A stretch of DNA of 64,000 bases, from contig NZ_CANMRN010000006.1 in the NCBI RefSeq assembly GCF_947500265.1, positions 124,001-188,000 on the forward strand. Reading direction: 5' to 3'. Below, piece by piece: positions 8,608 through 17,610 of this stretch. Made by a program: the position numbers and the translations under genes. The stretch comes from an uncultured Psychrobacter sp. GTDB taxonomy: Bacteria; Pseudomonadota; Gammaproteobacteria; Pseudomonadales; Moraxellaceae. The notes under the pieces are model-generated. The model worked only from the letters and a program-made list of their open reading frames with translations. It was not told where the DNA came from and did not search any database. The first letter of the stretch is position 1; each line of letters opens with the position of its first letter.

Positions 8608-9677
8608 TATTGTTTCTCCTTTTTGAATCGATCGAACAAGCCCATAATGCCATTGGGTAAAAACAACGTCACGACGACGAATAGCCCGCCTAATATCAAT
8701 AGCCAAAACTCAGGGTAGGCGACCGTAAAGTAGGTTTTCACAGCATTCACCACACCAGTACCTAAGATAGCGCCAATTAAGCTTCCTCTACCACCAGTTG
8801 CTACCCAGACGGCTATCTCAATCGAGTTAACTGGGTTCATCTCACTTGGGTTAATGATTCCGACTTGAGGTACGTATAGCGCACCTGCGATACCAGCGAT
8901 GACGGCAGACAGCACCCAAGCGGATAGCTTGTACCACAGCGTACGGTAGCCCAAATACTGCAAGCGGTTTTCGCTGTCACGAATCGCACCGAGTACGCGC
9001 CCATAAGGTTGGTTCATTAAATGACGCAAACCCATATAAGAGACTAACAATGCTACGGCCGTGACAAAACACAGCATTGAGCGAGTTGAGGCAGCAGTAA
9101 TGTCGTAGCCTAAAAGAGTAGTAAAACCAGTAAAGCCGTTATTGCCGCCGAAGCCTGTCTCATTACGGAAGAATAGCAATGCTGCTGCATAGACCATGGC
9201 TTGAGTGATGATAGAAAAATAAACCCCTTTGATTTTGGAGCGGAAAGCAAAAAAACCAAAGATAAAAGCAACCAAGCCAGGTACTAATACGACCAGTGCG
9301 ACTGCCCACCAAAAATGCTGCGTGCCAGCCCAGTACCATGGCATCTCAGTCCAGCTCAAAAATCGCATAAAATCAGGAAGCGCGTCGCCCGCTGTCTCAC
9401 GTGTTAAGTACATGCCAAATGCATAACCACCCAAGGCAAAGTACAGACCATGTCCCAAGCTCAAAATACCAGCATAGCCCCAGACGAGATCTAGTGCCAA
9501 AGCCACCATCGCTAGCGCCATGATTTTGCCAATCAGGGTAATCCAGTAGGCTGAAAGGTGAAAAGCTGAAGTCTCCGGCATAAGATGTAGCCAAGGCAGT
9601 ATCAGTAGTACGGCAAAACATAAGCTAATTAAAACTGCACTACGCGGGGTATCAGACAGTAATTTGGTCAGTATCAT
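8607..9677 (-). CDS. urtC: Urea ABC transporter permease UrtC
   Basis: LivM-type inner-membrane permease of the urea importer. From the ATG at 9677 it is 356 aa; that start has an AAGGAG site at good spacing and sits 10 bp after the urtB stop, whereas the longer frame has no such support. About nine to ten hydrophobic segments are visible. The permease motif region is seen around YLGYRTLWYKLSAWVLSAVIAG, followed by GALYVPQVGIINPSEM, typical of branched-chain amino acid/urea permeases. It overlaps urtD by one base in a TAATG junction. UrtB and UrtC are expected to form the heterodimeric channel. Confidence 0.95.
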   Translation of the reverse strand: MILTKLLSDTPRSAVLISLCFAVLLILPWLHLMPETSAFHLSAYWITLIGKIMALAMVALALDLVWGYAGILSLGHGLYFALGGYAFGMYLTRETAGDALPDFMRFLSWTEMPWYWAGTQHFWWAVALVVLVPGLVAFIFGFFAFRSKIKGVYFSIITQAMVYAAALLFFRNETGFGGNNGFTGFTTLLGYDITAASTRSMLCFVTAVALLVSYMGLRHLMNQPYGRVLGAIRDSENRLQYLGYRTLWYKLSAWVLSAVIAGIAGALYVPQVGIINPSEMNPVNSIEIAVWVATGGRGSLIGAILGTGVVNAVKTYFTVAYPEFWLLILGGLFVVVTLFLPNGIMGLFDRFKKEKQ

Positions 9678-9687
9678 AGGAGTCTCC

Positions 9688-11517
9688 TTATTCGACAAAG
9701 CGGCCTTTGAGTGCAAATAAACCTTGTGGCCGTTTCTGAATAAACAGAATCACAAGAACCAATAATACAATCTTAGCCAGTACTGCACCGATACCAATCT
9801 CAAGTACCGTACCGCTCACACCAAGTCCTAAGGCGGCCAATACTGCGCCCCATACTTGTCCGACACCGCCAACGACGACGACTAAAAAGGTATCAATGAT
9901 ATAGGTTTGACCCAGATCAGGACCCACGTTGCCTACTTGGGCAAGGGCACAGCCTGCCATGCCAGCAAGTCCAGAGCCCAAACCAAATGCCATCATATCG
10001 ATACGTGCAGAAGGGATACCGACAGCACGTGCCATTTGACGGTTTTGGGTAACGGCTCGTATAAACAAGCCAAAGCGCGTTTTGTTGAGCAAGTAAACCA
10101 GTAGCGCCACGACAATGACGGTAAAACCAATAATGGCAATACGGTTGTAAGGCAGTACCAAACTTGATGACACCTGATATGCGCCGCTGAGCCATGCCAC
10201 GTTACTGACTTCAACGTTTTGCGCACCAAAAATCATCCGTACTAACTGCATCAATATTAAGCTCACGCCGAATGTCGCCAGCAAGGTCTCTAGCTCGCGG
10301 CCATATAGCGGACGAATGACAATGCGCTCAATAATCATGCCGATGATGGCGCTGACTAAAAACGCAGCTGGAATAGCGGCAAGCAAATACCAACCTGCCA
10401 TATTTGGCATATAAGCTTGAAAGAAATTTTGCACCATATAAGTGGTATAAGCGCCAATCATGATTAGCTCACCATGCGCCATATTGATGACGCCAAGCAA
10501 ACCAAAGGTAATGGCGAGACCAAGCGCTGCTAGTAGCAAAATACTAGCGGTACTCATACCGGTGAAAATATGACCCGTCCATGTGCTTATTTCGATACGC
10601 CGTGACACGCTAGATTCAGCATCGATAAGTGCAGCTTTGAGCGAGGCATCTAAGCCATCAGACGCGAGGGCAGATTCAATATCGACCAAAACTTGTGGGT
10701 TATCACTATCTGCAAGTAGGTTCACAGCTGCGATTTGAGTTGGTAGGTCACCGTTTTTGAAATCAATACGAGCTTGTAGTGCGGTTAGTGCTTTTTGAAC
10801 TTTAGCGCTGTCTTCATTTGCCGCTGCTGTCGTAATAATGGCTGGATCTACTTGGTCAATATTGTCAGCCAAAATCTCTACAGCTTGCAGGCGCTGTGCG
10901 GGCTTGTCAGAAGCAAGCTTTACCTTAGCCTGTCCAAAGATAAGCGCTGAGCGAAGGGCATTAGTCAGGGTGATTTGTGATAAATCACTTGGCCAATCGT
11001 CAGTCTCTTTTTTATCAGGATAAGTAAACAGCTGATCTTCTTTATTCAATAAATACGTTTGCCCACCGTTGCCTTGATATAGCTCATCATTGGCAATAAA
11101 TTCAACCAAACTATCTAAACTCTCAACGGATCCTGGCCAATCACTTAGCATGGCTTGGCGCTTACTAAAATTGCCGGCCACGAATTGTTGAATGGCATCG
11201 GCTGAACTTGTAGAAGTTGCTGTTGAAATATTTGAGGTGCTGGCTTGAGTAGAAGTGGTTACGTTGACAGGTGTGAGCAACGATTGCTCACTATGAGCGG
11301 TATCCGTATCGTGGTCATGTACCTGACCATCATGATCCGCATATGCTGTGGTGGTGAAAGTTGTTATGCATAATGCCATCAATGCAAGTAATCGCAGAGG
11401 CGCATAAATTGAAAAACGAGCCGCATACTGCATGACTTCACTGGCTGATGCTTGTGGGTTATTACCATTTTTGGACGATGTTTGCCCTACAAACGGGCGT
11501 AAAGTATGGTGCTGCAT
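9688..11517 (-). CDS. urtB: Urea ABC transporter permease UrtB with long periplasmic N-terminal domain
   Basis: LivH-type permease of the urea importer. The ATG at 11517 gives 609 aa and has a GGGAG site 6 nt upstream; a longer reading to 11559 is possible. The first ~300 residues hold a signal-like hydrophobic segment (LRLLALMALCITTF), a His/Asp-rich stretch after it (DHDGQVHDHD) and a helical repeat-like region. The permease proper begins near ILLLAALGLAITFGLLGVIN. Such an N-terminal extension is common in proteobacterial UrtB; this one is longer than the bare permease (~300 aa) by about a factor of two. The His/Asp cluster could bind metal, but this is only a suggestion. Confidence 0.93.
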   Translation of the reverse strand: MQHHTLRPFVGQTSSKNGNNPQASASEVMQYAARFSIYAPLRLLALMALCITTFTTTAYADHDGQVHDHDTDTAHSEQSLLTPVNVTTSTQASTSNISTATSTSSADAIQQFVAGNFSKRQAMLSDWPGSVESLDSLVEFIANDELYQGNGGQTYLLNKEDQLFTYPDKKETDDWPSDLSQITLTNALRSALIFGQAKVKLASDKPAQRLQAVEILADNIDQVDPAIITTAAANEDSAKVQKALTALQARIDFKNGDLPTQIAAVNLLADSDNPQVLVDIESALASDGLDASLKAALIDAESSVSRRIEISTWTGHIFTGMSTASILLLAALGLAITFGLLGVINMAHGELIMIGAYTTYMVQNFFQAYMPNMAGWYLLAAIPAAFLVSAIIGMIIERIVIRPLYGRELETLLATFGVSLILMQLVRMIFGAQNVEVSNVAWLSGAYQVSSSLVLPYNRIAIIGFTVIVVALLVYLLNKTRFGLFIRAVTQNRQMARAVGIPSARIDMMAFGLGSGLAGMAGCALAQVGNVGPDLGQTYIIDTFLVVVVGGVGQVWGAVLAALGLGVSGTVLEIGIGAVLAKIVLLVLVILFIQKRPQGLFALKGRFVE

Positions 11518-11639
11518 GTGCGGCTCCCTGTTTTTCACAGACAACAAACCCTTAGCCACTACTACTTAACGTATTAAGCGATAGAAGAGTTAATAAGGTT
11601 TGGTGTTATTTAAAAGTTAAGAATAAGTGTTGAAAATAA

Positions 11640-11694
11640 AAGTGGAGAGTAGGCGTTAGGACGGTTATTGGTGTCGTTTATCCATCCGCCTACT
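11640..11694 (-). terminator. Possible attenuator hairpin between urtA and urtB
   Basis: An 8-bp inverted repeat (AGTAGGCG at 11648-11655 and CGCCTACT at 11687-11694) lies in the 228-bp gap after urtA. On the minus strand the stem is followed by a T-rich stretch at 11628-11642. It could end part of the transcripts after urtA, giving more binding protein than permease, or protect the urtA mRNA 3' end. The loop is long (31 nt), so this is tentative. Confidence 0.35.
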
Positions 11695-11745
11695 ATTCAG
11701 TTACTATCCACGTGCTTTTCAGTACTGACTTATTTAGGGAGTAGC

Positions 11746-13098
11746 CTATTTAGGAATGTACTCGCTCCATGGCTGGGCTTGTATGACTTCTGGTGTTTTA
11801 AAAATCGTATCAAACTGTCCGTCGGCACGAATTTGACCAATCATGACAGGCTTCCATAGATGATGGTTTTCTTCATCCATTTTTAGCGTGTAGCCAGAAG
11901 GTGCATCGAACGTTTGTCCCGCCATGCTAATACGTACTTTATCAACATCAGTCGTACCTGCTTTTTCGACAGCTTGCTTCCACATGTTGATACCGACGTA
12001 AGTAGCTTCCATTGGATCATTGGTCACGACTTTTTCAGCATTTGGTAGTTTTTGGTCCAATGCATACTGCTTATAGCGTTTGGTGAAGGCACTATTGGTC
12101 GGGTTTTTGATCGACATAAAGTAGTTCCACGCCGCCAAATGCCCTTGTAGCAGACTGGTATCGATACCGCGTAGCTCTTCTTCACCGACTGAGAATGCCA
12201 TGACCGGAATATCTGACGCTTTGATACCTTGGTTGGCAAGCTCACGATAGAACGGAACGTTTGAATCGCCATTGATGGTCGAGATAACCGCGGTCTTTTT
12301 GCCCGTTGAGAATTTTTTAACATTAGATACGATGGTTTGATAATTGCTGAAACCAAATGGTGTGTACTCTTCCATGATGTCTGCATCAGCCACACCTTTC
12401 GATTTCAAAAATGCCTTTAAAATCTGGTTAGTGGTGCGTGGATAGACGTAATCAGTACCTAACAACACAAAGCGCTCTGCACCGCCGCCTTCTTCACTCA
12501 TTAGATACTCTACCGCCGGAATAGCTTGCTGATTTGGTGCCGCACCAGTGTAAAAAATGTTTTCTGACTGTTCTTGTCCTTCGTACTGCACTGGATAGAA
12601 CATCAATCCGTTCAACTCTTCAACTACAGGCAACACGGATTTGCGTGATACCGATGTCCAACCGCCAAAGATAACATCTACTTTGTCTTGAGTGAGTAGC
12701 TGACGGGCTTTTTCAGCGAATAATGGCCAATCAGAAGCAGGGTCGACGACGACTGGTTCTAGCTGCTTACCGAGCACGCCGCCATTGGCATTGATTTCAT
12801 CAATCGTCATCAGCGCGGTATCTTTTAGAGAGGTTTCAGAGATGGCCATGGTGCCAGACAGCGAATGTAGTATGCCAACTTTGATAGTGTCGCCATCGGC
12901 AGCAGGCTCGGTGGTTGTTTCTGTGCTGGTTTCAGTTGTAGTCTCTGTTGATGCCGTAGTTTCAGCAGGTTTTTGACAACCAATAAGACTTAAGCTGCCA
13001 ACGACAGCCACCGCTAGTAACGATAAACGTGATTTAATTTTTCCGTGTGATTGAGGGTCTACTACTTGAGTGTTGGCTAAAATTGGTAACGAAAACAT
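11746..13098 (-). CDS. urtA: Urea ABC transporter substrate-binding lipoprotein UrtA
   Basis: Periplasmic urea-binding protein, anchored as a lipoprotein. The lipobox is LSLIGC (Cys at about residue 41 of the chosen form), followed by a Thr/Glu-rich linker (TTASTETTTETSTETTTE) and then the binding fold from IKVGILHSLSGTMAISE, a motif diagnostic of UrtA-like receptors. The start at 13098 is preferred to the ATG two codons earlier because AGGAG then lies 6 nt upstream. First gene of the urt operon. Its upstream region has a sigma-54-like promoter and an NtrC-like inverted repeat, so it is likely induced under nitrogen limitation. Confidence 0.95.
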   Translation of the reverse strand: MFSLPILANTQVVDPQSHGKIKSRLSLLAVAVVGSLSLIGCQKPAETTASTETTTETSTETTTEPAADGDTIKVGILHSLSGTMAISETSLKDTALMTIDEINANGGVLGKQLEPVVVDPASDWPLFAEKARQLLTQDKVDVIFGGWTSVSRKSVLPVVEELNGLMFYPVQYEGQEQSENIFYTGAAPNQQAIPAVEYLMSEEGGGAERFVLLGTDYVYPRTTNQILKAFLKSKGVADADIMEEYTPFGFSNYQTIVSNVKKFSTGKKTAVISTINGDSNVPFYRELANQGIKASDIPVMAFSVGEEELRGIDTSLLQGHLAAWNYFMSIKNPTNSAFTKRYKQYALDQKLPNAEKVVTNDPMEATYVGINMWKQAVEKAGTTDVDKVRISMAGQTFDAPSGYTLKMDEENHHLWKPVMIGQIRADGQFDTIFKTPEVIQAQPWSEYIPK

Positions 13099-13155
13099 GG
13101 ACATCTCCTAATAAATACAAAAGGTAAAATAATGTTCCTGAACACCTATTAAGAG

Positions 13156-13171
13156 TTCAAGTTCCGTGCCA
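13156..13171 (-). promoter_or_regulatory. Candidate sigma-54 promoter for urtABCDE
   Basis: Minus strand TGGCAC, 5 nt, TTGAA. It matches the -24/-12 consensus (TGGCAC-N5-TTGCW) with the correct spacing and one mismatch, A for the usual C at the -12 GC. The start point would fall near 13146, about 48 nt before urtA. The mismatch at a conserved position limits confidence. Confidence 0.5.
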
Positions 13172-13260
13172 AGTTAAAAAAGCCAATAATCGAGTAATAA
13201 TTGAGCAATAATTAAGTTCTGATTAATATATTCATTAATTTAGTGCAGGATGGTAAATAA

Positions 13261-13301
13261 ATTGCACCATAAAGGGGAGATGAACAAAAAAATGGTGCAA
13301 T
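13261..13301. promoter_or_regulatory. NtrC-like inverted repeat upstream of urtA
   Basis: Perfect 10-bp arms, ATTGCACCAT (13261-13270) and ATGGTGCAAT (13292-13301), separated by 21 bp. The halves TGCACC and GGTGCA equal the NtrC (NRI) operator half-sites, normally 5 bp apart. The spacing here is larger, so these may be strong halves of two adjacent sites. The position, about 95-140 bp upstream of the sigma-54-like element, suits an enhancer. Another regulator binding this palindrome is possible. Confidence 0.5.
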
Positions 13302-13510
13302 ATTAAAAACCAAATTGTTAAGACTGAACAGATGCCATATGAAGAGATTTATCGCTAAAGGCGCTGTTTGCTAAAAGTGCAGTCTGCCAAAAGCATTTAT
13401 TGCCAAAGACCTGCAAAACGGCTACGGTAATATCTCTAAGATAGTTACTATTTTGCGCGTTGAGCCAATGCGTGGCTGCCATGATGGATTTTACTGCTAA
13501 GGAATGATGT

Positions 13511-15163
13511 ATGAACGCACAACTAACGGATTCGCCTGTCTCAACAGGTTGTGGTAGCGTATTACCGCCGCTTAATCAAATAACTAAATTTGCTATCCTT
13601 CCATTTGTACTTGGTAGTAGTGCCATTTTGGGATTGTCTTCGGCACAAGCGGCCACCAGTAGCGTCGAGCAAGTGACCATTTATCAGGGGCTGGCAAGCG
13701 TGACGCGCGCATTGCCTATTACAGGTAGCGGTGAGCAAATGGTGGTGTTTTCGTGCCTGTCACCTTATATGGATAAAGAAAGTCTAAGCGTACAAGCGAC
13801 GAATAATGTCAACGTTGGGGAAGTCAGTATCGAAGAGCTGACAGGTGAGCAGGCAGCCCAATGCCAGTATCAAGGTGACGCCAAGGTACAGACGCAGCAA
13901 AATACCCTAGCCAATATCAATGCAGAATTGGAAGCAGCACAGTTAGCAAAGGCCTACTTGCAAAATCTGACCAAAGCCACGCAAGTCAATACAGATAGCA
14001 CGATTGCCAATAATGCCCGCGATATAGAAACTCAAGCGACCAGTATTAACCAAAGGATTTTAGAGATTCAACAGCGACAAGCGCGTGCCCAAGACGCACT
14101 GAACCAACTGATGGCAGGCAGCGCGACATCGACCTTTAACAAGGTGACACAGGTAAGTGTACGTACGGCAAGCCGCTCGCCAAGTAGCGTTAAGTTGCAT
14201 TATCAAGTGCAAGGTGCAGGTTGGGAGCCTGCGTATCAAGCGCGACTAAACACAAACAGTGAGCAGTTAAGTATCACAGCTTCTGCGATTATTGCTCAGC
14301 AAACTGGCGAGAACTGGACAAATGTACCACTGACACTCAGCACCGTGAACCCTAATCAAAGTACGACGGGGCAACTGCCGTATGTACAGCGTCTATCATT
14401 GTATGAAGAGAGCGAAGATGCCCGAGTAAGACGCGAGCTACCTATGATGGATGCGTCTCCTGTTATGATGGAAGAGCCTGCTTATAACAAGGGAGCAGGC
14501 GCACCGATGGCACCGCTACCGAATTTTACGGTCAGTAGCCAAAACAAAAATGGCATTATCGAGTATCGTTTACCGCAGTTGGTCAGTATTCCGAGTGATG
14601 GGAGACGGGTACGCACAGTGATTGGGGAGCAGGCAGGTAATAGTAAGCTCTGGACTCGTAGTACGCCAAGTGTTGAGACTGCCGCCTACTGGTATGCATC
14701 AGCGCCGTTTTTGACGCCGGACTGGGTCGATGGTTCGCTACAGTTGTACCGTGATGACAACTATGTAGGTCAGTCACGTTATAATTATCAAGTGCTAAAA
14801 GAACAGGGGATTGGATTTGGTCGTGATTCAAATATGCTCGTAAAAGAGCTGACCAATGAAGATAAGCAAGGTGAAAAAGGTGTGCTAAACCGTACGCAAA
14901 CACTGACGACCACTAAGGCCTATCAGTTTACCAATCAGCACAATCGTAGCGTACGCTTGCAAGTACTGGGCAGTGAGCCTATCAGTCGTGACGATAGTTT
15001 AAAAGTTGCGGTGACTCATATGCCGCCTGTGACTGAGCGAGATTGGAATGACAATCAAGGCATGGTAGCGTGGGAGTTTGACTTACCAAGTAAGCAATCA
15101 CAAGTAATACGTTCAACCTCCCAAATTAGTTATCCTGCCAATAAATTGCTAACTGGCAATTAA
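13511..15163 (+). CDS. Exported DUF4139 (MuiA-like) protein
   Basis: A 550-aa protein divergent from urtA. The start has an AAGGA site 7 nt upstream. A signal peptide with a long n-region ends at about residue 48 (LGLSSAQA then ATSS). The N-terminal part (VEQVTIYQGLASVTRAL) resembles DUF4140, a helical coiled-coil segment runs at roughly residues 120-200, and the C-terminal half, from the VKLHYQVQGAGWEPAYQARL motif, is DUF4139. Related proteins are annotated as mucoidy inhibitor A-like; the molecular function is unknown. Probably periplasmic or cell-surface. No partner gene is evident; the NRDE gene downstream is 108 bp away. Confidence 0.85.
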   Translation: MNAQLTDSPVSTGCGSVLPPLNQITKFAILPFVLGSSAILGLSSAQAATSSVEQVTIYQGLASVTRALPITGSGEQMVVFSCLSPYMDKESLSVQATNNVNVGEVSIEELTGEQAAQCQYQGDAKVQTQQNTLANINAELEAAQLAKAYLQNLTKATQVNTDSTIANNARDIETQATSINQRILEIQQRQARAQDALNQLMAGSATSTFNKVTQVSVRTASRSPSSVKLHYQVQGAGWEPAYQARLNTNSEQLSITASAIIAQQTGENWTNVPLTLSTVNPNQSTTGQLPYVQRLSLYEESEDARVRRELPMMDASPVMMEEPAYNKGAGAPMAPLPNFTVSSQNKNGIIEYRLPQLVSIPSDGRRVRTVIGEQAGNSKLWTRSTPSVETAAYWYASAPFLTPDWVDGSLQLYRDDNYVGQSRYNYQVLKEQGIGFGRDSNMLVKELTNEDKQGEKGVLNRTQTLTTTKAYQFTNQHNRSVRLQVLGSEPISRDDSLKVAVTHMPPVTERDWNDNQGMVAWEFDLPSKQSQVIRSTSQISYPANKLLTGN

Positions 15164-15271
15164 TAAGTACTGCCTGTAAGTGCTACCTTATTAATAGGTA
15201 AAGTCTGAAATAATATCTTTGCCTCTATTAAGAATTACTCGCATAACGAAAATTATTATAAAAGGAAAGCT

Positions 15272-16093
15272 ATGTGTATTGTCGCTATTGCTTGGCAATT
15301 ATTTGATGAGTTACCGCTGGTACTACTGTCTAATCGTGACGAGTTTTTGCAGCGCCCAACTGAGCCGCTCCACCAGTGGTCTGATCAACCTATTTATGCT
15401 GGACGTGATAAGCAAAGCGGTGGTACGTGGTTAGGCATTCATCAGCAAGCGTCACCAGCGCAGAGTTCAGAGTATTATGAACAAAATGGGCGCTGGGCTG
15501 CGGTATTGAACTTTCGTGACGGTGTACAGGCAAGCAGTGATGAGCGCTCGCGGGGCGCGCTGGTTACCGAGTTTCTAACGGGGACTTTAAGTCCAATAGA
15601 TTTTGCACGGCAGATTGATATGCAGGATTATGCGGGTTTTAATCTGATCATTGGTGACACTGCGCAAGCTGTGATCATTAATAATCGTGGTCATGCACCC
15701 ACGCCACTATATTCAGGTCTGCATGTTATCTCTAATGGACAACCAGAGGACAGCTGGTTTAAGACAGAGCGGTTGCGCGGACGCCTACGTCAAGAAGTGC
15801 TGCCATTGATTGCGGAGGATAGCTCGCCTGCGTACTGGCAAGCGGCGGCTTTTAATGTTTTGTCAGATAGTACCAAAGCACCAGAAGATAAATTGCCTGT
15901 TACTGGCGTGGCATTTGAAGTGGAGCAAATGCTATCGTCTGTTTATATTGAACCCGTCGCTTTTGGCGATACTGAAACTAGCAAACCTACTTATGGTACC
16001 CGCACTCAAAGCATTTTAACGTTGCGCAAAGAGAGAGATACGGGAGCGAACTACACGGCTGACATTGTTAGCCGAGAGTTTGATAGTCACTAA
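15272..16093 (+). CDS. NRDE family protein (TANGO2-like)
   Basis: At 273 aa it begins MCIVAIAWQ, with the conserved Cys2, and has the family motif SNRDEFLQRP at about residues 25-34, followed by GGTWLGI and NFRDG. The fold is predicted to be Ntn-hydrolase-like, with Cys2 as a possible nucleophile after Met removal. Human TANGO2 belongs here and has been linked to metabolite or haem handling, but the bacterial role is not established. Strong ribosome site (AAAGGA). The gene ends at a clear terminator shared with convergent rppH. Confidence 0.85.
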   Translation: MCIVAIAWQLFDELPLVLLSNRDEFLQRPTEPLHQWSDQPIYAGRDKQSGGTWLGIHQQASPAQSSEYYEQNGRWAAVLNFRDGVQASSDERSRGALVTEFLTGTLSPIDFARQIDMQDYAGFNLIIGDTAQAVIINNRGHAPTPLYSGLHVISNGQPEDSWFKTERLRGRLRQEVLPLIAEDSSPAYWQAAAFNVLSDSTKAPEDKLPVTGVAFEVEQMLSSVYIEPVAFGDTETSKPTYGTRTQSILTLRKERDTGANYTADIVSREFDSH

Positions 16094-16116
16094 CAATGAC
16101 TGTTAGTAGATAATAA

Positions 16117-16167
16117 AAAAACACCCACGGTAATTGCTAACATTCTAGCTACTATCGTGGGTGTTTT
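16117..16167. terminator. Bidirectional terminator between the NRDE gene and rppH
   Basis: A 12-bp perfect stem (AAAACACCCACG/CGTGGGTGTTTT) with A- and T-runs at its sides. It works in both directions between two convergent genes. Confidence 0.85.
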
Positions 16168-16190
16168 GCATTGTACTATTGAGTGACTCA

Positions 16191-16709
16191 TTACATAAGC
16201 AGGTGATTATTTTGCTCAGGAATGATCAGCTCTTGCTTTAGAGGGAGTTCACGTACCAATTCTTGCAAGGCACGACGATAAACGCCTCGTTTAAAGTGAA
16301 TCACTTGTCCGAGTGGATACCAGTAGCTGACCCATTGCCAATGGTCAAATTCAGGTTTCCCTTCATCAAAGCGGATATGTTGAGTATTTGGCTCATCTAA
16401 GCGTAGCAAAAACCATTTTTGTTTTTGCCCAATACATAAGGGATGCTGACCATGACGTACATAACGTTTTGGCAAACGATAGCGCAACCAGTCTTGCGTG
16501 ACTGCCAATAAGTCTACGTGACGCGGATGTAAGCCGACCTCTTCCCAGAGCTCGCGATACATTGCATCCATCGGCGTCTCCCCGCGGTCGATACCACCCT
16601 GCGGAAATTGCCAAGCGTTGTGACCAATACGTTTTGCCCACAGAACCTGCCCTTGTGTATTTGCCAAGATGATGCCGACGTTGGCGCGAAAGCCGTCTGC
16701 ATCTATCAT
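16191..16709 (-). CDS. rppH: RNA pyrophosphohydrolase RppH
   Basis: Nudix hydrolase that removes pyrophosphate from mRNA 5' ends and so triggers RNase E decay. At 172 aa it is close to E. coli RppH. The N-terminal [15 protein letters not shown] and the Nudix box [23 protein letters not shown] region (about residues 38-60) are diagnostic; the box has the expected G-x5-E-x7-REUxEExGU pattern. The start follows an AAAGG site. It is a single-gene unit ending at the shared terminator. Confidence 0.95.
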   Translation of the reverse strand: MIDADGFRANVGIILANTQGQVLWAKRIGHNAWQFPQGGIDRGETPMDAMYRELWEEVGLHPRHVDLLAVTQDWLRYRLPKRYVRHGQHPLCIGQKQKWFLLRLDEPNTQHIRFDEGKPEFDHWQWVSYWYPLGQVIHFKRGVYRRALQELVRELPLKQELIIPEQNNHLLM

Positions 16710-17185
16710 GACTAAACCTTTTAATTTGTTTAAAAATAGCTTGTTTTGACTTGAAACCGTGACAGCAATCGTAATTATTATAAGGTGATTGTTGTCAATA
16801 TCCGCTCAAAACAAGATTCATTACCGTTATTAAACCAAGAAACAAGCAAAATGTGTAACAGTATTTTGCTATAAAATGTTTCACGAGTTTTACCTTTTAA
16901 AATCAACCATTTATAAGCAAACTTTTGTAGGTTTTTATACAGTATTTTTTGGGCATGTGTCGAAGAGTAGTAATAGGCGTATGGACATACGATTATTTAG
17001 TAAACTGTCGAACTTCACTATTTCGATATGTATAAAGTGATAAAAGTACAGATTTCACTGGTGAGTTAGCAGCAAAACAATGAGCCTATAAAATCTTGCT
17101 TTGGCTTATGCTACACTAGCTGGGCAATATATCATTCACACAATAATAATAGGCAATACGCCATTTAAAATAAGGAACATCTGCA
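16710..17185. other. Intergenic region between rppH and the OsmC-family gene
   Basis: 476 bp, AT-rich, with no gene that I can support. It has a short palindrome CGTATG-GA-CATACG near 16978-16991. Near its right end there is an extended -10 element, TGCTACACT at 17109-17117, which could start transcription about 62 nt before the downstream gene; no good -35 was seen. The rppH promoter should lie near 16720-16800. Confidence 0.4.
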
Positions 17186-17599
17186 ATGTCAGAATCAAAA
17201 GCAAGCGTCATATGGCAAGAGAACAAAGCCTTTATGGGTGTGTCACCATCAGGACATAATGTACAAATCGATGCTGATAAAGAGAAAGGCTCAAGCCCGA
17301 TGGAGCTGATTTTGCTAGGACTAGGTGGTTGCGCCAGTTACGATGTCGTAGAGATTTTACAGAAATCACGCCAAGCAGTGACGGATGTACGTTGTGAGCT
17401 AACCGCCCAGCGTGCTGAAACTGTACCAGCGGTCTATACTGATATTCATATGCACTTCATTGTCACTGGTCAAGAGGTCAAAGAAAAACAAGTCGAAAAA
17501 GCCATCCAGTTATCAGCAGAAAAATACTGCTCTGCTAGCCGTATGTTAGTAGCAGGTGGGGTTAATATCACTCATGATTTCGAAGTGGTTGCAGGCTAG
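17186..17599 (+). CDS. OsmC family protein
   Basis: At 137 aa, this is the small OsmC/YhfA-like class. Key parts are SPMELILLGLGGCASYDVVEIL (first conserved Cys, about residue 52) and AEKYCSASRMLV (second Cys, about residue 115), the pair that forms the peroxidatic thiols in OsmC/Ohr proteins. The spacing fits the YhfA-like branch rather than Ohr. It probably reduces organic hydroperoxides or handles a reactive thiol substrate in the cytoplasm; the exact substrate is unknown. Strong AAGGA ribosome site. The next gene starts 11 bp later, so they are probably co-transcribed. Confidence 0.88.
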   Translation: MSESKASVIWQENKAFMGVSPSGHNVQIDADKEKGSSPMELILLGLGGCASYDVVEILQKSRQAVTDVRCELTAQRAETVPAVYTDIHMHFIVTGQEVKEKQVEKAIQLSAEKYCSASRMLVAGGVNITHDFEVVAG

Positions 17600-17610
17600 G
17601 GACTTATATA

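Noticed and set aside
8607..8706. Longer N-terminus for UrtD
   Set aside because: The extra 33 codons lie inside urtC; the ATG at 8607 has GGAG and a TAATG overlap.
7753..13098. Branched-chain amino acid transporter (liv) instead of urea transporter
   Set aside because: The UrtA start of fold (IKVGILHSLSGTMAIS), the long UrtB and the UrtD/UrtE signatures fit the urea system better.
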